DNA from: an uncultured Clostridia bacterium
GTDB lineage: Bacteria; Bacillota; Clostridia; UBA1381
Length of the DNA: 38,843 nucleotides
Direction: 5' to 3'
Assembly: GCA_947585795.1 (NCBI GenBank)
Contig: CANPXG010000021.1
Span: 1 to 38,843, forward strand
Position 1 is the first letter of the stretch, and each line of letters starts with the position of its first letter. Made by a program: the position numbers and the translations under genes. The notes under the pieces were generated by a model, which searched no databases, was not told the DNA's origin, and saw only the letters and a list, made by a program, of their open reading frames with translations. This document shows positions 8,095 to 15,797 of this stretch, one piece after another.

Positions 8095-8143
8095 TGTTTT
8101 ATTGTAGCATACAAATGTTAAAGTTTTGTTAAAGTTTTGGTGC
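8095..8143 (-). promoter_or_regulatory. Promoter and direct-repeat operator of the regulator-kinase operon
   Basis: Minus strand: two back-to-back copies of AAAACTTTAAC (11-bp period), then about 10 bp, then TACAAT preceded by TATGC (extended -10). There is no good -35 hexamer: the position 17 bp upstream of TACAAT reads ACAAAA inside the repeats. This is the layout of a promoter activated by an OmpR-family regulator bound over the -35. Confidence 0.6.
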
Positions 8144-8160
8144 AATTTGAAAAAATTTTT

Positions 8161-8193
8161 AACGCCCCGCAATTATGAATCTTGCGGGGCGTT
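8161..8193 (-). terminator. Rho-independent terminator
   Basis: AACGCCCCGC (8161-8170) pairs with GCGGGGCGTT (8184-8193). On the minus strand the stem is followed by an AT-rich run with six T residues. It ends the leftward two-gene operon 8892-8199 just before the regulator promoter. Confidence 0.85.
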
Positions 8194-8198
8194 ATGTA

Positions 8199-8513
8199 TT
8201 ATTCCGCGTTATTTCCGTATTGCTGATTTTTCAGCCGCTCTTTTGCTTCAGAAACAGTCTCGCCGTCATGTTTGAGAAATGTGTCTACAAATTTATCCTC
8301 AACGGCTTTATATGCGCCGACAACGCTGTCCTCCACTTTTTTATATCCTCCGACAACATTATCTTCGATTTTTTTGTATCCTTTTACAACTTCGTCCTCA
8401 ATCTTACCGTTTACCTTTTTTATGTCTATCGCTTTGTTTTTGCTTTTTGCAAATATCGCCGCCGCTCCCGCAAGAGCCGCCATTACCGCCGGTATAACAA
8501 ATTTTTTCATCAT
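8199..8513 (-). CDS. Membrane-anchored protein with 11-residue amphipathic repeats
   Basis: 104 residues. The N-terminus has one hydrophobic segment (about 4-21). Residues about 33-76 are four 11-residue repeats with consensus GYKKVEDxVVG: VNGKIEDEVVK, GYKKIEDNVVG, GYKKVEDSVVG, AYKAVEDKFVD. The repeats are visible in DNA as 33-bp units. The 11-residue spacing suits a long amphipathic helix lying on a membrane or packing as a coiled coil. Start uncertain: AGGAGG at 8518-8523 gives 4-nt spacing to the ATG at 8513 and 7-nt to the ATG at 8510. It follows the membrane protein 8892-8524. Function unknown. Confidence 0.8.
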   Translation of the reverse strand: MMKKFVIPAVMAALAGAAAIFAKSKNKAIDIKKVNGKIEDEVVKGYKKIEDNVVGGYKKVEDSVVGAYKAVEDKFVDTFLKHDGETVSEAKERLKNQQYGNNAE

Positions 8514-8523
8514 TGCGCCTCCT

Positions 8524-8892
8524 TTACTTCAAACCCTTTATAATCGGTATCAGGCAAATCAGCAGGATTATTCCGATCATACCGACTATAATTCCCGGAA
8601 CCATCATTTCAAACGCCGTTACCATGCACATACCCACTCCGAAAACCGCAGTCGCGAATATGCCGTAGAGCGTTGTCGCGATTGCTTTCGCGTTAAAGAC
8701 AATCATCGGTTTACCGCTCATTTTGCGGCGCACAAGAGCCATAGCAAGTAAAATGACGATTCCGACCGCTCCGATAACAATTCCCTCCTTGAGCAAATTC
8801 CACTCCGGCAGCAGCGCCATGCACATACCGAGCGCAAACGGTATTCCGCCAACCACGCTCATAATGAGCGTTACAAAATCTTTCTTTTTCAT
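8524..8892 (-). CDS. Four-TM membrane protein, GVGMC family
   Basis: 122 residues with four hydrophobic segments arranged as an internal duplication. The first half has FALGMCMALLPEWNLLKEG then GAVGIVILLAMAL. The second half has FGVGMCMVTAFEMMVPG then GMIGIILLICLI. Each half repeats the two-helix G-GMC hairpin seen singly in the proteins at 4983 and 11122. First gene of a two-gene operon behind a promoter with the shared direct repeats. RBS AGGAGG-like (CGGAGG) with 9-nt spacing. Function unknown. Confidence 0.82.
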   Translation of the reverse strand: MKKKDFVTLIMSVVGGIPFALGMCMALLPEWNLLKEGIVIGAVGIVILLAMALVRRKMSGKPMIVFNAKAIATTLYGIFATAVFGVGMCMVTAFEMMVPGIIVGMIGIILLICLIPIIKGLK

Positions 8893-8920
8893 AATAAAAA
8901 CCTCCGTTTTTAATTTTTTA

Positions 8921-8989
8921 TTGACTATATTTTACTTCACGATTGTTTGAAAAGTTTTTGAGTTTTGTTTAAGTTTTATTAAAAAAACG
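8921..8989 (-). promoter_or_regulatory. Promoter with regulon-type direct repeats (operator B)
   Basis: Minus strand: tandem 11-bp units AAAACTTAAAC, AAAACTCAAAA, ACTTTTCAAAC, then CAATCGT and a -10 candidate TAAAAT or TATAGT. The block complementary to 8939-8978 is nearly identical to the one upstream of the gene at 10090-10911 and related to the response-regulator promoter. Probable binding site of the adjacent OmpR-type regulator. Confidence 0.6.
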
Positions 8990-9032
8990 GTTTTCTTAAA
9001 TTTATTTTTCTTATACACGATTTTAATTGTTG

Positions 9033-10064
9033 CTATTTCCTTGCGGTGACAAAGCCGTTATCAATAAGCCAACGCGCCTCATCATTCAAGGTTTCCTCAT
9101 ACGGACGGGTATGGTAGCCAAGCTCTCGTTCCGCTTTGGAATAGTCAAAGTGGTTATTCCGGTCGAGATTATAAACCGAAAAATTTGTCATAAGCGGTTT
9201 TGTTCCCTTCTTCTTTGACTTTTTCTCCATATATGAAGCCAGTATATATGACATACCGATGGGCATATAGAAATACGGAGTTTTGCACCCGCTCGCCTTA
9301 TGAAGTATATGGCACATCTCCTTAAGAGTTACCTCTTTATTGGCAAGAATATAACATTCTCCGATTCTGCCTTTGTCTGCCGCGGCAATACAGCCGTGAG
9401 CCAAATCACGCACATCGGCAAGATTAAATGAACCGCTCATACCAACAGGCATTTCACCGCTCATAATTTTAATAACCGTACCGGTTGTTTCGCCGACAGC
9501 ATAGTCCTTAGGTCCCATAATACCGCTGGGATGAACCACGCAGGCTTTCAATCCGCGCTTTTTGCAGGCGTCCAAAACCGCCTGTGTTGCCATTGCCTTA
9601 GACTGACTGTAACAACCAATCTGAGTAGTTTCGTTTATAGGCGTGAAGCAATCTGTCTCCCTGATAGCATTTTCCTTTGGCAGTTCCGGGATAGCGCCTG
9701 TGGAACTGACATAAACCATTTTGCGGCACTCTTTATGCTCCAAGCATTTATTTATCATATTTTTTGTGCCGCCGACATTGATGTCAATAAGCTTCTGACT
9801 GAACTCCGCATTTGTAGTTACCATGCTTGCACAATGAATAACTATGCTTTCTTTTCCCTTCGGCACTGCAAAAAATTTCTCCAACGAGACCATATCGCAG
9901 ATGTCGCCCTCGACAATTTCTACCTTCGGCGAAATATATTTTACCGATTTATCTCCCGGCAGTACCAATGCGCGCACGCTTTCATGCCGTTCCAAAAGCT
10001 CGTCGCACACATGACTTCCCAAAAAACCGGATGCTCCGGTCACCAAATAAATTACCTTACTCAT
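9033..10064 (-). CDS. NAD(P)-dependent epimerase/dehydratase (extended SDR)
   Basis: 343 residues from the ATG at 10064 (MSKVIYLVTGASGF), chosen because AAAGGAACG lies 8-9 nt upstream. The longer frame starts inside that site. Rossmann motif TGASGFLGSH near residues 8-17; active-site serine in VYVSSTGAIP; catalytic YxxxK in CYSQSKAMATQ. Extended SDRs of this kind act on nucleotide sugars, flavonoid-like or steroid-like substrates. The substrate cannot be read here. It is the second gene of an operon with the SDR at 10090 (25 bp apart), and both are placed under operator C. Confidence 0.85.
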   Translation of the reverse strand: MSKVIYLVTGASGFLGSHVCDELLERHESVRALVLPGDKSVKYISPKVEIVEGDICDMVSLEKFFAVPKGKESIVIHCASMVTTNAEFSQKLIDINVGGTKNMINKCLEHKECRKMVYVSSTGAIPELPKENAIRETDCFTPINETTQIGCYSQSKAMATQAVLDACKKRGLKACVVHPSGIMGPKDYAVGETTGTVIKIMSGEMPVGMSGSFNLADVRDLAHGCIAAADKGRIGECYILANKEVTLKEMCHILHKASGCKTPYFYMPIGMSYILASYMEKKSKKKGTKPLMTNFSVYNLDRNNHFDYSKAERELGYHTRPYEETLNDEARWLIDNGFVTARK

Positions 10065-10089
10065 AGTATCCGTTCCTTTCAATAATTTG

Positions 10090-10911
10090 TTATCTGATTT
10101 TAAACTTTTTTCCGTTTATGCTGCCGCCATCGCATAGAATATCCACTCCGGTCAAATAACCGTTTCGTTCATCCGCTGCCGAAGCCAGAGCAAATCCCAG
10201 TTCTTCCGGCGTTCCCATTCGTTTCTCCGCCGTATATTCAATCATTTTGCCGCCTTCCTTTGCTTCCAGTTTCCCCATATCGGTAGCAACAAGACCGGGG
10301 CTGAGTGACACCACACGAATACCTTGTTTACCGTAGTCAAACGCGCATTTTGCCGCGTACCATACAACAAAATTTTTAGATAAACTATATGCGAACCCTG
10401 ACTTTTCATAGTCATTTCTCGGCAGATTACTCTTTTTAATCATCTTTTTTAAGAAAAGCGCTTCGTCTGTTTCCGCCAAAGCATATGTTTTTCGGCTGAT
10501 AAGGAATGCCGGCAAAGCATACGCGGAATTGGAAGATACGTCCACAATCACGCTGCCTCGGCGCATTAGTTTTGAAAACTCCCGATTGACATATACCGTC
10601 CCCAAAGCATTTACTCTTATCAACTGTTCAGGAGAAGCCATTGACGGTGATAATCCCGCCGCGTGAATGACATTTTTAATTTCTCCTATGGATGCGGCAT
10701 ATTCAGCCAACGCCCTGACACTTGATTTATCAGATGTATCGCAAGTATGCGCGTATGCTTCATATCCCAACTCCGTTAATTCCGATACCGCCTTTTCCAA
10801 CTTCTGCATCCGCCGACCGGAAAGAATAATTGTTTTATCCTTAGGCATATACTTAGCGGCAGCAAGCCCCATTCCGCTTCCTCCGCCTGTAATTACACAT
10901 ACATTTTTCAT
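10090..10911 (-). CDS. Short-chain dehydrogenase/reductase
   Basis: 273 residues from the ATG at 10911 (MKNVCVITGGGSGMGL), because AAGGAAGTG precedes it with normal spacing. The upstream ATG at 10932 lacks a site. Classical SDR features: TGGGSGMG cofactor loop; GRR after the second strand, suggesting NADP preference; HAAGLSPS (NNAG-like); catalytic YSLSK; and SPGLVATDMG after it. An insertion of about 35 residues between the SNS serine region and YSLSK makes it slightly longer than typical. It is the leading gene of a two-gene operon behind operator C. Substrate unknown. Confidence 0.88.
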   Translation of the reverse strand: MKNVCVITGGGSGMGLAAAKYMPKDKTIILSGRRMQKLEKAVSELTELGYEAYAHTCDTSDKSSVRALAEYAASIGEIKNVIHAAGLSPSMASPEQLIRVNALGTVYVNREFSKLMRRGSVIVDVSSNSAYALPAFLISRKTYALAETDEALFLKKMIKKSNLPRNDYEKSGFAYSLSKNFVVWYAAKCAFDYGKQGIRVVSLSPGLVATDMGKLEAKEGGKMIEYTAEKRMGTPEELGFALASAADERNGYLTGVDILCDGGSINGKKFKIR

Positions 10912-10941
10912 TTTAAACACTTCCTTGTTCATTTGTTGATG

Positions 10942-11000
10942 GTATTTTAATATACGATTGTTTGAAAAGTTTTTGAGTTTTGTTTAAGTTTTGTTAAAAT
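10942..11000 (-). promoter_or_regulatory. Promoter with regulon-type direct repeats (operator C)
   Basis: Minus strand: TTTTAAC, AAAACTTAAAC, AAAACTCAAAA, ACTTTTCAAAC, CAATCGT, then TATATTAAAAT as -10 region. The 39-bp block (10954-10992) matches operator B at 8939-8977 essentially base for base. It drives the SDR-epimerase operon. Confidence 0.6.
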
Positions 11001-11121
11001 ATTATAAGAAAAGATATTTGTTAGCCTCCCAATCAAATTGATATACGAAAATCTTTGAAAGGTATATTGATTTTTGAATAATATGTTTTAACAAAATAAA
11101 AAATATGAATTTACCCCTTGA

Positions 11122-11469
11122 CAAGTCTCGTCTGAAGCAATCGTAAACGAGTATTCAAAAAAGAGCGCGTCGAAGGTGGTGGCGCTCAAAAAACTTGACA
11201 AAGCAGCAAAAAGACCGGCACAGATTTTCACCTATACCTTTGGAATTATCGCCGCGCTGGTCGCGGGCGTGGGAATGTGTCTGTCGATGAAGGTTATCGG
11301 CGACGGCAGCACAGCCATGATGATTTTGGGTATCACGGTTGGAATTATCGGATTTATCGGCGCGGGAGTTAATTACCCGATCTACAACCGTATTCTCCAA
11401 AAGAGCAAGGAAAAATACGCCGGTGATATTATTCGTCTTGCCTCGGAAATCGCAAACGAAAACGATTAA
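11122..11469 (+). pseudogene. GVGMC-family two-TM membrane protein, apparently 5'-damaged
   Basis: The frame is open from 11122 and reads SSEAIVNEYSKKSASKVV, then ALKKLDKAAKRPAQIFTYT. There are two hydrophobic segments with ALVAGVGMCLSM, and the end NYPIYNRILQKSKEKYAGDIIRLASEI matches the protein at 4983-5363. No start codon precedes the family-like N-terminal part. The first possible start is GTG at 11176, with no usable ribosome site. An ATG at 11105 with no clear ribosome site opens a frame shifted by one base (MNLPLDKS) that would join after a single-base indel. So either the gene is frameshifted or truncated, or translation starts at 11176 giving 97 residues. The TetR gene follows after 23 bp. 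Confidence 0.55.
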
Positions 11470-11492
11470 AGCAGAGAAGGGAGGCGGAACGA

Positions 11493-12110
11493 TTGAACAA
11501 GTCTGAAAGCAAGTATTTTAACACGGCGGTTCGCATGGACGAGGCGTTGATCGAATTACTTGAAAAGAAGGAATTTGAATACATCACCGTAAAAGAAATT
11601 TGCGAGAAAGCGGGCGTCAATCGCTCCACCTTTTACCTGCACTACGAAACGATCGGCGACTTGCTCGACGAGTGTGTCACATATAAGCATGACGAATGTA
11701 CCCGAAGATATACCAAGCACCTTACTGACATAAAGAAGCGGCTGCAGTCGGAAAATTTGGAGGATTTGATTTTCATTTCACCCGAATATCTGCAGCCGTA
11801 CCTTGAATTTGTAAAGGACAACAAACGCTTGTTTAAGGCTGTACTTTCACAGCCAGCCGTATTTAACGCGGAAGAAACGTTTAGAAGAATGTTCACGGAA
11901 ATATTTTCACCGATATTGGACCGCTTTCGCTTGCCCGACACTGACAAAACCTATATTATTTCATTTTACATCTCGGGAATTATGGCGATAATTTCCGAAT
12001 GGATAAAAGGTGACTGCACCGATACCGTCGAACGTGTGACGGATATTTGTATGCGCTGTGTCATTCATTTTGATGAAAAGCGATACTTGCGCCGGTACAA
12101 ATCAACGTGA
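11493..12110 (+). CDS. TetR/AcrR-family transcriptional regulator
   Basis: 205 residues from a TTG start with AGAAGGGAGGCGG upstream. Helix-turn-helix at about 20-55: EYITVKEICEKAGVNRSTFYLHYETIGDLLDE, the standard TetR pattern with FYxHY. The remaining all-helical domain binds an unknown ligand. It resembles the many clostridial TetR proteins with a C-terminal domain ending in FYISGIMAIISEWIKG. It may regulate itself and the small membrane-protein gene before it. Confidence 0.88.
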   Translation: MNKSESKYFNTAVRMDEALIELLEKKEFEYITVKEICEKAGVNRSTFYLHYETIGDLLDECVTYKHDECTRRYTKHLTDIKKRLQSENLEDLIFISPEYLQPYLEFVKDNKRLFKAVLSQPAVFNAEETFRRMFTEIFSPILDRFRLPDTDKTYIISFYISGIMAIISEWIKGDCTDTVERVTDICMRCVIHFDEKRYLRRYKST

Positions 12111-12150
12111 ACAACTTTGCGCATACGCCGCACCCCAAACCATCCCCCCC

Positions 12151-12179
12151 AAAGCGATAACCACGGTTATCGCTTTTTT
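12151..12179 (+). terminator. Rho-independent terminator after tetR
   Basis: AAAGCGATAACC pairs with GGTTATCGCTTT around a CA-AC turn and runs into TTTTTT. Confidence 0.85.
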
Positions 12180-12252
12180 ACTTACAAAACAAAAACACGA
12201 CCGCACCGCTGATAATTTTTTCACAAAATGTAAAAAAAATTAAATATAATTG

Positions 12253-12280
12253 TAGACATTTCCACGATTTATGGTATAAT
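12253..12280 (+). promoter_or_regulatory. Promoter of ppdK
   Basis: TAGACA (12253-12258), 16 bp, TATAAT (12275-12280) preceded by ATGG (extended -10). The leader is about 63 nt and ends in AGGAGG at 12336-12341. Confidence 0.65.
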
Positions 12281-12349
12281 GGATATAAGGCACTTTTGGC
12301 GGAAAAATCCGCCGCTATTAATAAAAATATAACTTAGGAGGATGTTTTA

Positions 12350-14977
12350 ATGGCACACAAGTATGTATACCTTTTCTCTGAGGGTAACGCAAACATGAGA
12401 GAGCTGCTTGGCGGTAAGGGCGCAAACCTCGCCGAAATGACGAATCTCGGACTGCCCGTTCCGCAGGGCTTCACGATTTCAACCGAAGCCTGCACCCAGT
12501 ACTACGAGGACGACAGACAGATCAACGACGAAATTCAGTCACAGATCAACGAGTACATCGTAAAGATGGAGGGTATCACCGGCAAGAAGTTCGGCGATCC
12601 CGAAAATCCGCTGCTCGTTTCCGTTCGCTCGGGCGCGAGAGCGTCGATGCCGGGCATGATGGACACGATTTTGAACCTCGGTATCAACGAAACTGTTGTT
12701 GACTACATGGCTAAGGCTTCGCAGAACCCCCGCTGGGCTTGGGACTGCTACAGAAGATTTATCCAGATGTACAGCGACGTTGTTATGGAGGTCGGCAAGA
12801 AGTATTTTGAAGAGCTTATCGACAAGATGAAGGCTGAAAGAGGCGTTACGCAGGACGTAGAGCTTACGGCTGACGACCTCAAGGAACTTGCTTCACAGTT
12901 CAAGGCGGAGTACAAGAAGGTTCTCGGCGAGGACTTTCCGACAGACCCGAAGGAGCAGCTTATGGGCGCTATCAAGGCTGTATTCCGTTCGTGGGACAAC
13001 CCCAGAGCGAACGTTTACAGACGCGATAACGATATCCCCTATTCGTGGGGTACTGCCGTAAACGTACAGATGATGGCGTTCGGTAACATGGGCGACGACT
13101 GCGGTACGGGTGTTGCGTTCACGCGTGATCCGGCTACGGGCGAAAAGCACCTCATGGGCGAGTTTTTGACAAACGCTCAGGGCGAGGACGTTGTTGCGGG
13201 CGTTCGTACGCCGATGCCTATCGCGGAGATGGAGCAGAAGTTCCCCGAGGCATTCTCGCAGTTTAAGACTGTCTGCAAGACGCTTGAAGATCATTACAGA
13301 GATATGCAGGATATGGAGTTCACCGTTGAGCACGGCAAGCTCTATATGCTCCAGACAAGAAACGGTAAGAGAACGGCGCAGGCTGCTCTTAAGATAGCGT
13401 GCGACCTCGTTGACGAGGGAATGAGAACAGAGGAAGAAGCGGTTGCCATGATCGATCCGCGTAACCTCGACACACTGCTCCACCCGCAGTTTGACGCTGC
13501 CGCCTTGAAGGCTGCCACACCGATGGGCAAGGCTCTGGGCGCGTCGCCGGGCGCTGCGGCGGGTAAGATAGTATTCACAGCCGACGACGCTAAGGAGTGG
13601 GCTGCGAGAGGCGAAAAGGTCGTACTCGTTCGTCTCGAAACATCTCCGGAGGACATCGAGGGCATGAAGGCTGCGCAGGGTATACTGACCGTCCGCGGCG
13701 GTATGACTTCTCACGCTGCCGTTGTTGCGCGCGGTATGGGTACGTGCTGCGTATCGGGCTGCGGCGACATCGCCATGGACGAGGCTAACAAGAAGTTTAC
13801 GCTTAACGGCAAGGAATATCACGAGGGCGATACGCTGTCGCTCGACGGTTCGACAGGTAATATTTACGACGGAATTATCCCGACAGTCGACGCTTCGATC
13901 GCGGGCGAGTTCGGCAGAATTATGGGCTGGGCTGACAAGTTCAGAACTCTTAAAGTTCGCACGAACGCCGACACGCCGGCTGACGCCAAGAAGGCGAGAG
14001 AGCTTGGCGCCGAGGGTATCGGTCTTTGCCGTACGGAGCATATGTTCTTCGAGGGCAACAGAATCGACGCGTTCAGAGAGATGATCTGTGCCGACACAGT
14101 CGAGGAGAGAGAGGCTGCTCTCGATAAGATTTTACCGATGCAGCAGGGCGACTTTGAAAAGCTTTACGAGGCACTTGAGGGTAACCCCGTAACAATCCGT
14201 TTCCTCGATCCCCCGCTTCACGAGTTCGTACCGACCGAAGAAGCCGATATTGAGATCCTTGCAAAATCACAGGGCAAGAGCGTTCAGACTATCAAGGACA
14301 TTATCGCTTCGCTCCACGAGGCTAACCCGATGATGGGACACAGAGGCTGCCGTCTTGACGTAACGTATCCGGAAATCGCGAAGATGCAGACAAAGGCTGT
14401 TATCCGCGCGGCGATAAACGTACAGAAGGCTCACCCCGACTGGACGATAGTTCCCGAAATCATGATTCCGCTTGTATGCGAGGTCAAGGAATTGAAGTAC
14501 GTTAAGAAGATCGTCGTTGAAACAGCCGATGCAGAAATCGCGGCTGCGGGCGCTGACCTCAAATACGAGGTAGGTACTATGATCGAGATCCCGCGTGCGG
14601 CCCTTACGGCTGATGAAATCGCGACCGAGGCTGACTTCTTCTGCTTCGGCACAAACGACCTCACGCAGATGACGTTCGGTTTCTCGCGTGACGACGCGGG
14701 CAAGTTCCTCGACGCGTACTATGACGCGAAAATCTTCGAGAACGACCCGTTCGCTAAGCTCGACCAGACAGGCGTTGGCAAGCTGATGGAAACAGCTATC
14801 AAGCTTGGTAAGCCGGTCAACCCGAACCTCCACGTAGGTATCTGCGGCGAGCACGGCGGCGATCCCTCGTCTGTTGAGTTCTGCCACAAGATCGGTCTTG
14901 ACTACGTATCCTGCTCACCGTTCAGAGTTCCTATCGCAAGACTCGCAGCGGCACAGGCTAAAATCAACGAGAAATAA
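12350..14977 (+). CDS. ppdK: Pyruvate, phosphate dikinase
   Basis: 875 residues, full length for the family. It interconverts pyruvate + ATP + Pi and phosphoenolpyruvate + AMP + PPi; in anaerobes it often serves PPi-dependent glycolysis. N-terminal nucleotide-binding domain (GGKGANLAEM near 22-31; VSVRSGARASMPGMMDT near 90); central phosphohistidine domain with H455 in GGMTSHAAVVARGMG, the same number as the catalytic histidine of the Clostridium symbiosum enzyme; C-terminal TIM barrel with catalytic C832 in HVGICGEHGGDP. AGGAGG ribosome site and strongly biased codons (AAG for Lys, CTC/CTT for Leu) indicate high expression. Monocistronic between its own promoter and terminator. Confidence 0.98.
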   Translation: MAHKYVYLFSEGNANMRELLGGKGANLAEMTNLGLPVPQGFTISTEACTQYYEDDRQINDEIQSQINEYIVKMEGITGKKFGDPENPLLVSVRSGARASMPGMMDTILNLGINETVVDYMAKASQNPRWAWDCYRRFIQMYSDVVMEVGKKYFEELIDKMKAERGVTQDVELTADDLKELASQFKAEYKKVLGEDFPTDPKEQLMGAIKAVFRSWDNPRANVYRRDNDIPYSWGTAVNVQMMAFGNMGDDCGTGVAFTRDPATGEKHLMGEFLTNAQGEDVVAGVRTPMPIAEMEQKFPEAFSQFKTVCKTLEDHYRDMQDMEFTVEHGKLYMLQTRNGKRTAQAALKIACDLVDEGMRTEEEAVAMIDPRNLDTLLHPQFDAAALKAATPMGKALGASPGAAAGKIVFTADDAKEWAARGEKVVLVRLETSPEDIEGMKAAQGILTVRGGMTSHAAVVARGMGTCCVSGCGDIAMDEANKKFTLNGKEYHEGDTLSLDGSTGNIYDGIIPTVDASIAGEFGRIMGWADKFRTLKVRTNADTPADAKKARELGAEGIGLCRTEHMFFEGNRIDAFREMICADTVEEREAALDKILPMQQGDFEKLYEALEGNPVTIRFLDPPLHEFVPTEEADIEILAKSQGKSVQTIKDIIASLHEANPMMGHRGCRLDVTYPEIAKMQTKAVIRAAINVQKAHPDWTIVPEIMIPLVCEVKELKYVKKIVVETADAEIAAAGADLKYEVGTMIEIPRAALTADEIATEADFFCFGTNDLTQMTFGFSRDDAGKFLDAYYDAKIFENDPFAKLDQTGVGKLMETAIKLGKPVNPNLHVGICGEHGGDPSSVEFCHKIGLDYVSCSPFRVPIARLAAAQAKINEK

Positions 14978-14994
14978 TTCAACATTATAACAAA

Positions 14995-15024
14995 AGAAGC
15001 CGTCCACCCGGACGGCTTCTTTTT
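14995..15024. terminator. Terminator after ppdK
   Basis: AGAAGCCGTCC (14995-15005) and GGACGGCTTCT (15010-15020) form a perfect 11-bp stem with an ACCC loop followed by TTTTT. The A-run on the other side lets it also stop the leftward DUF421 gene. Confidence 0.92.
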
Positions 15025-15037
15025 GCACACCGCCACA

Positions 15038-15745
15038 TCACAAAAACGGATCATTATCGGGATTTTTCTCCGTTTTTGTGAACACAAACAACACATTATC
15101 CCCGTCGCACTCCGCGACAAACACATCCTTTATATTGCCGACCTTGTTTTTGTACAGCGCCTTTTCGAGCCATTGCCTGTCCTTCCCCGCGCGTTTAAGA
15201 TTTTCCTCCATCACATGCCCGTCCAAAATGACGGCGTACATAAGCTTATCCTGCGCCGCCGCGACGGACATATCCTCGGTGGTGACGGGACGCGCGCCGA
15301 CCTTGGGCAGTATCGAGATCTTACCGTTTTCCTCAAGGATCGCGGTGTCCACATCGCTGAGCTTGAAATACCCGCTTATTCGGCACTGGGAGAGAAAATC
15401 GTTAATGTCGATATTCGCCTTCTTAAAATTTTTTTGGTATATCCTGCCGTTTTTCATAAGCAGCAGCGCCTTACCGGTAAGGAACCGACGGCACTTCACG
15501 CTTTTGCCGCTGATACGCGCTATGAGCCACATCACTGCGGTGTACACGCCTATGGCGGTAAGCGGCAGATAAAATTCCGTTTCCTTGGACAGCGCCATTT
15601 CCGCCGCGATATTACCTATGGTGATACTGTTGATGTAGTCGAACATACCAAGCTCCGACATTTGCTTTTTACCCGTTATTTTTGTGGAGAAAAACAGCGC
15701 GGTTATCGCGCCGAGCGACGTAAGTATTATTTTTAAAAACTGCAT
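15038..15745 (-). CDS. DUF421 (YetF/YdfR-type) membrane protein
   Basis: 235 residues. Three N-terminal hydrophobic segments (about 4-20, 38-52, 60-80) then a soluble alpha/beta domain of about 140 residues. Family hallmarks are GKKQMSELGMFDYINSITIGNIA at the second segment and SLRC-like CRISGYFKLSDVDTAILEENGKISILPK in the soluble part. DUF421 proteins are linked in Bacillus to spore and envelope functions, but their activity is unknown. Single leftward gene convergent with ppdK. Confidence 0.88.
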   Translation of the reverse strand: MQFLKIILTSLGAITALFFSTKITGKKQMSELGMFDYINSITIGNIAAEMALSKETEFYLPLTAIGVYTAVMWLIARISGKSVKCRRFLTGKALLLMKNGRIYQKNFKKANIDINDFLSQCRISGYFKLSDVDTAILEENGKISILPKVGARPVTTEDMSVAAAQDKLMYAVILDGHVMEENLKRAGKDRQWLEKALYKNKVGNIKDVFVAECDGDNVLFVFTKTEKNPDNDPFL

Positions 15746-15797
15746 ACTTTCACTTCCTTTTCCTTATTATACGCAAAAAAGAAAGGAAAAAACCACA

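Noticed and set aside
12893-14041. 382-codon frame antisense to ppdK
   Set aside because: A shadow of the strongly biased ppdK codons, with no ribosome site and no recognisable domain.
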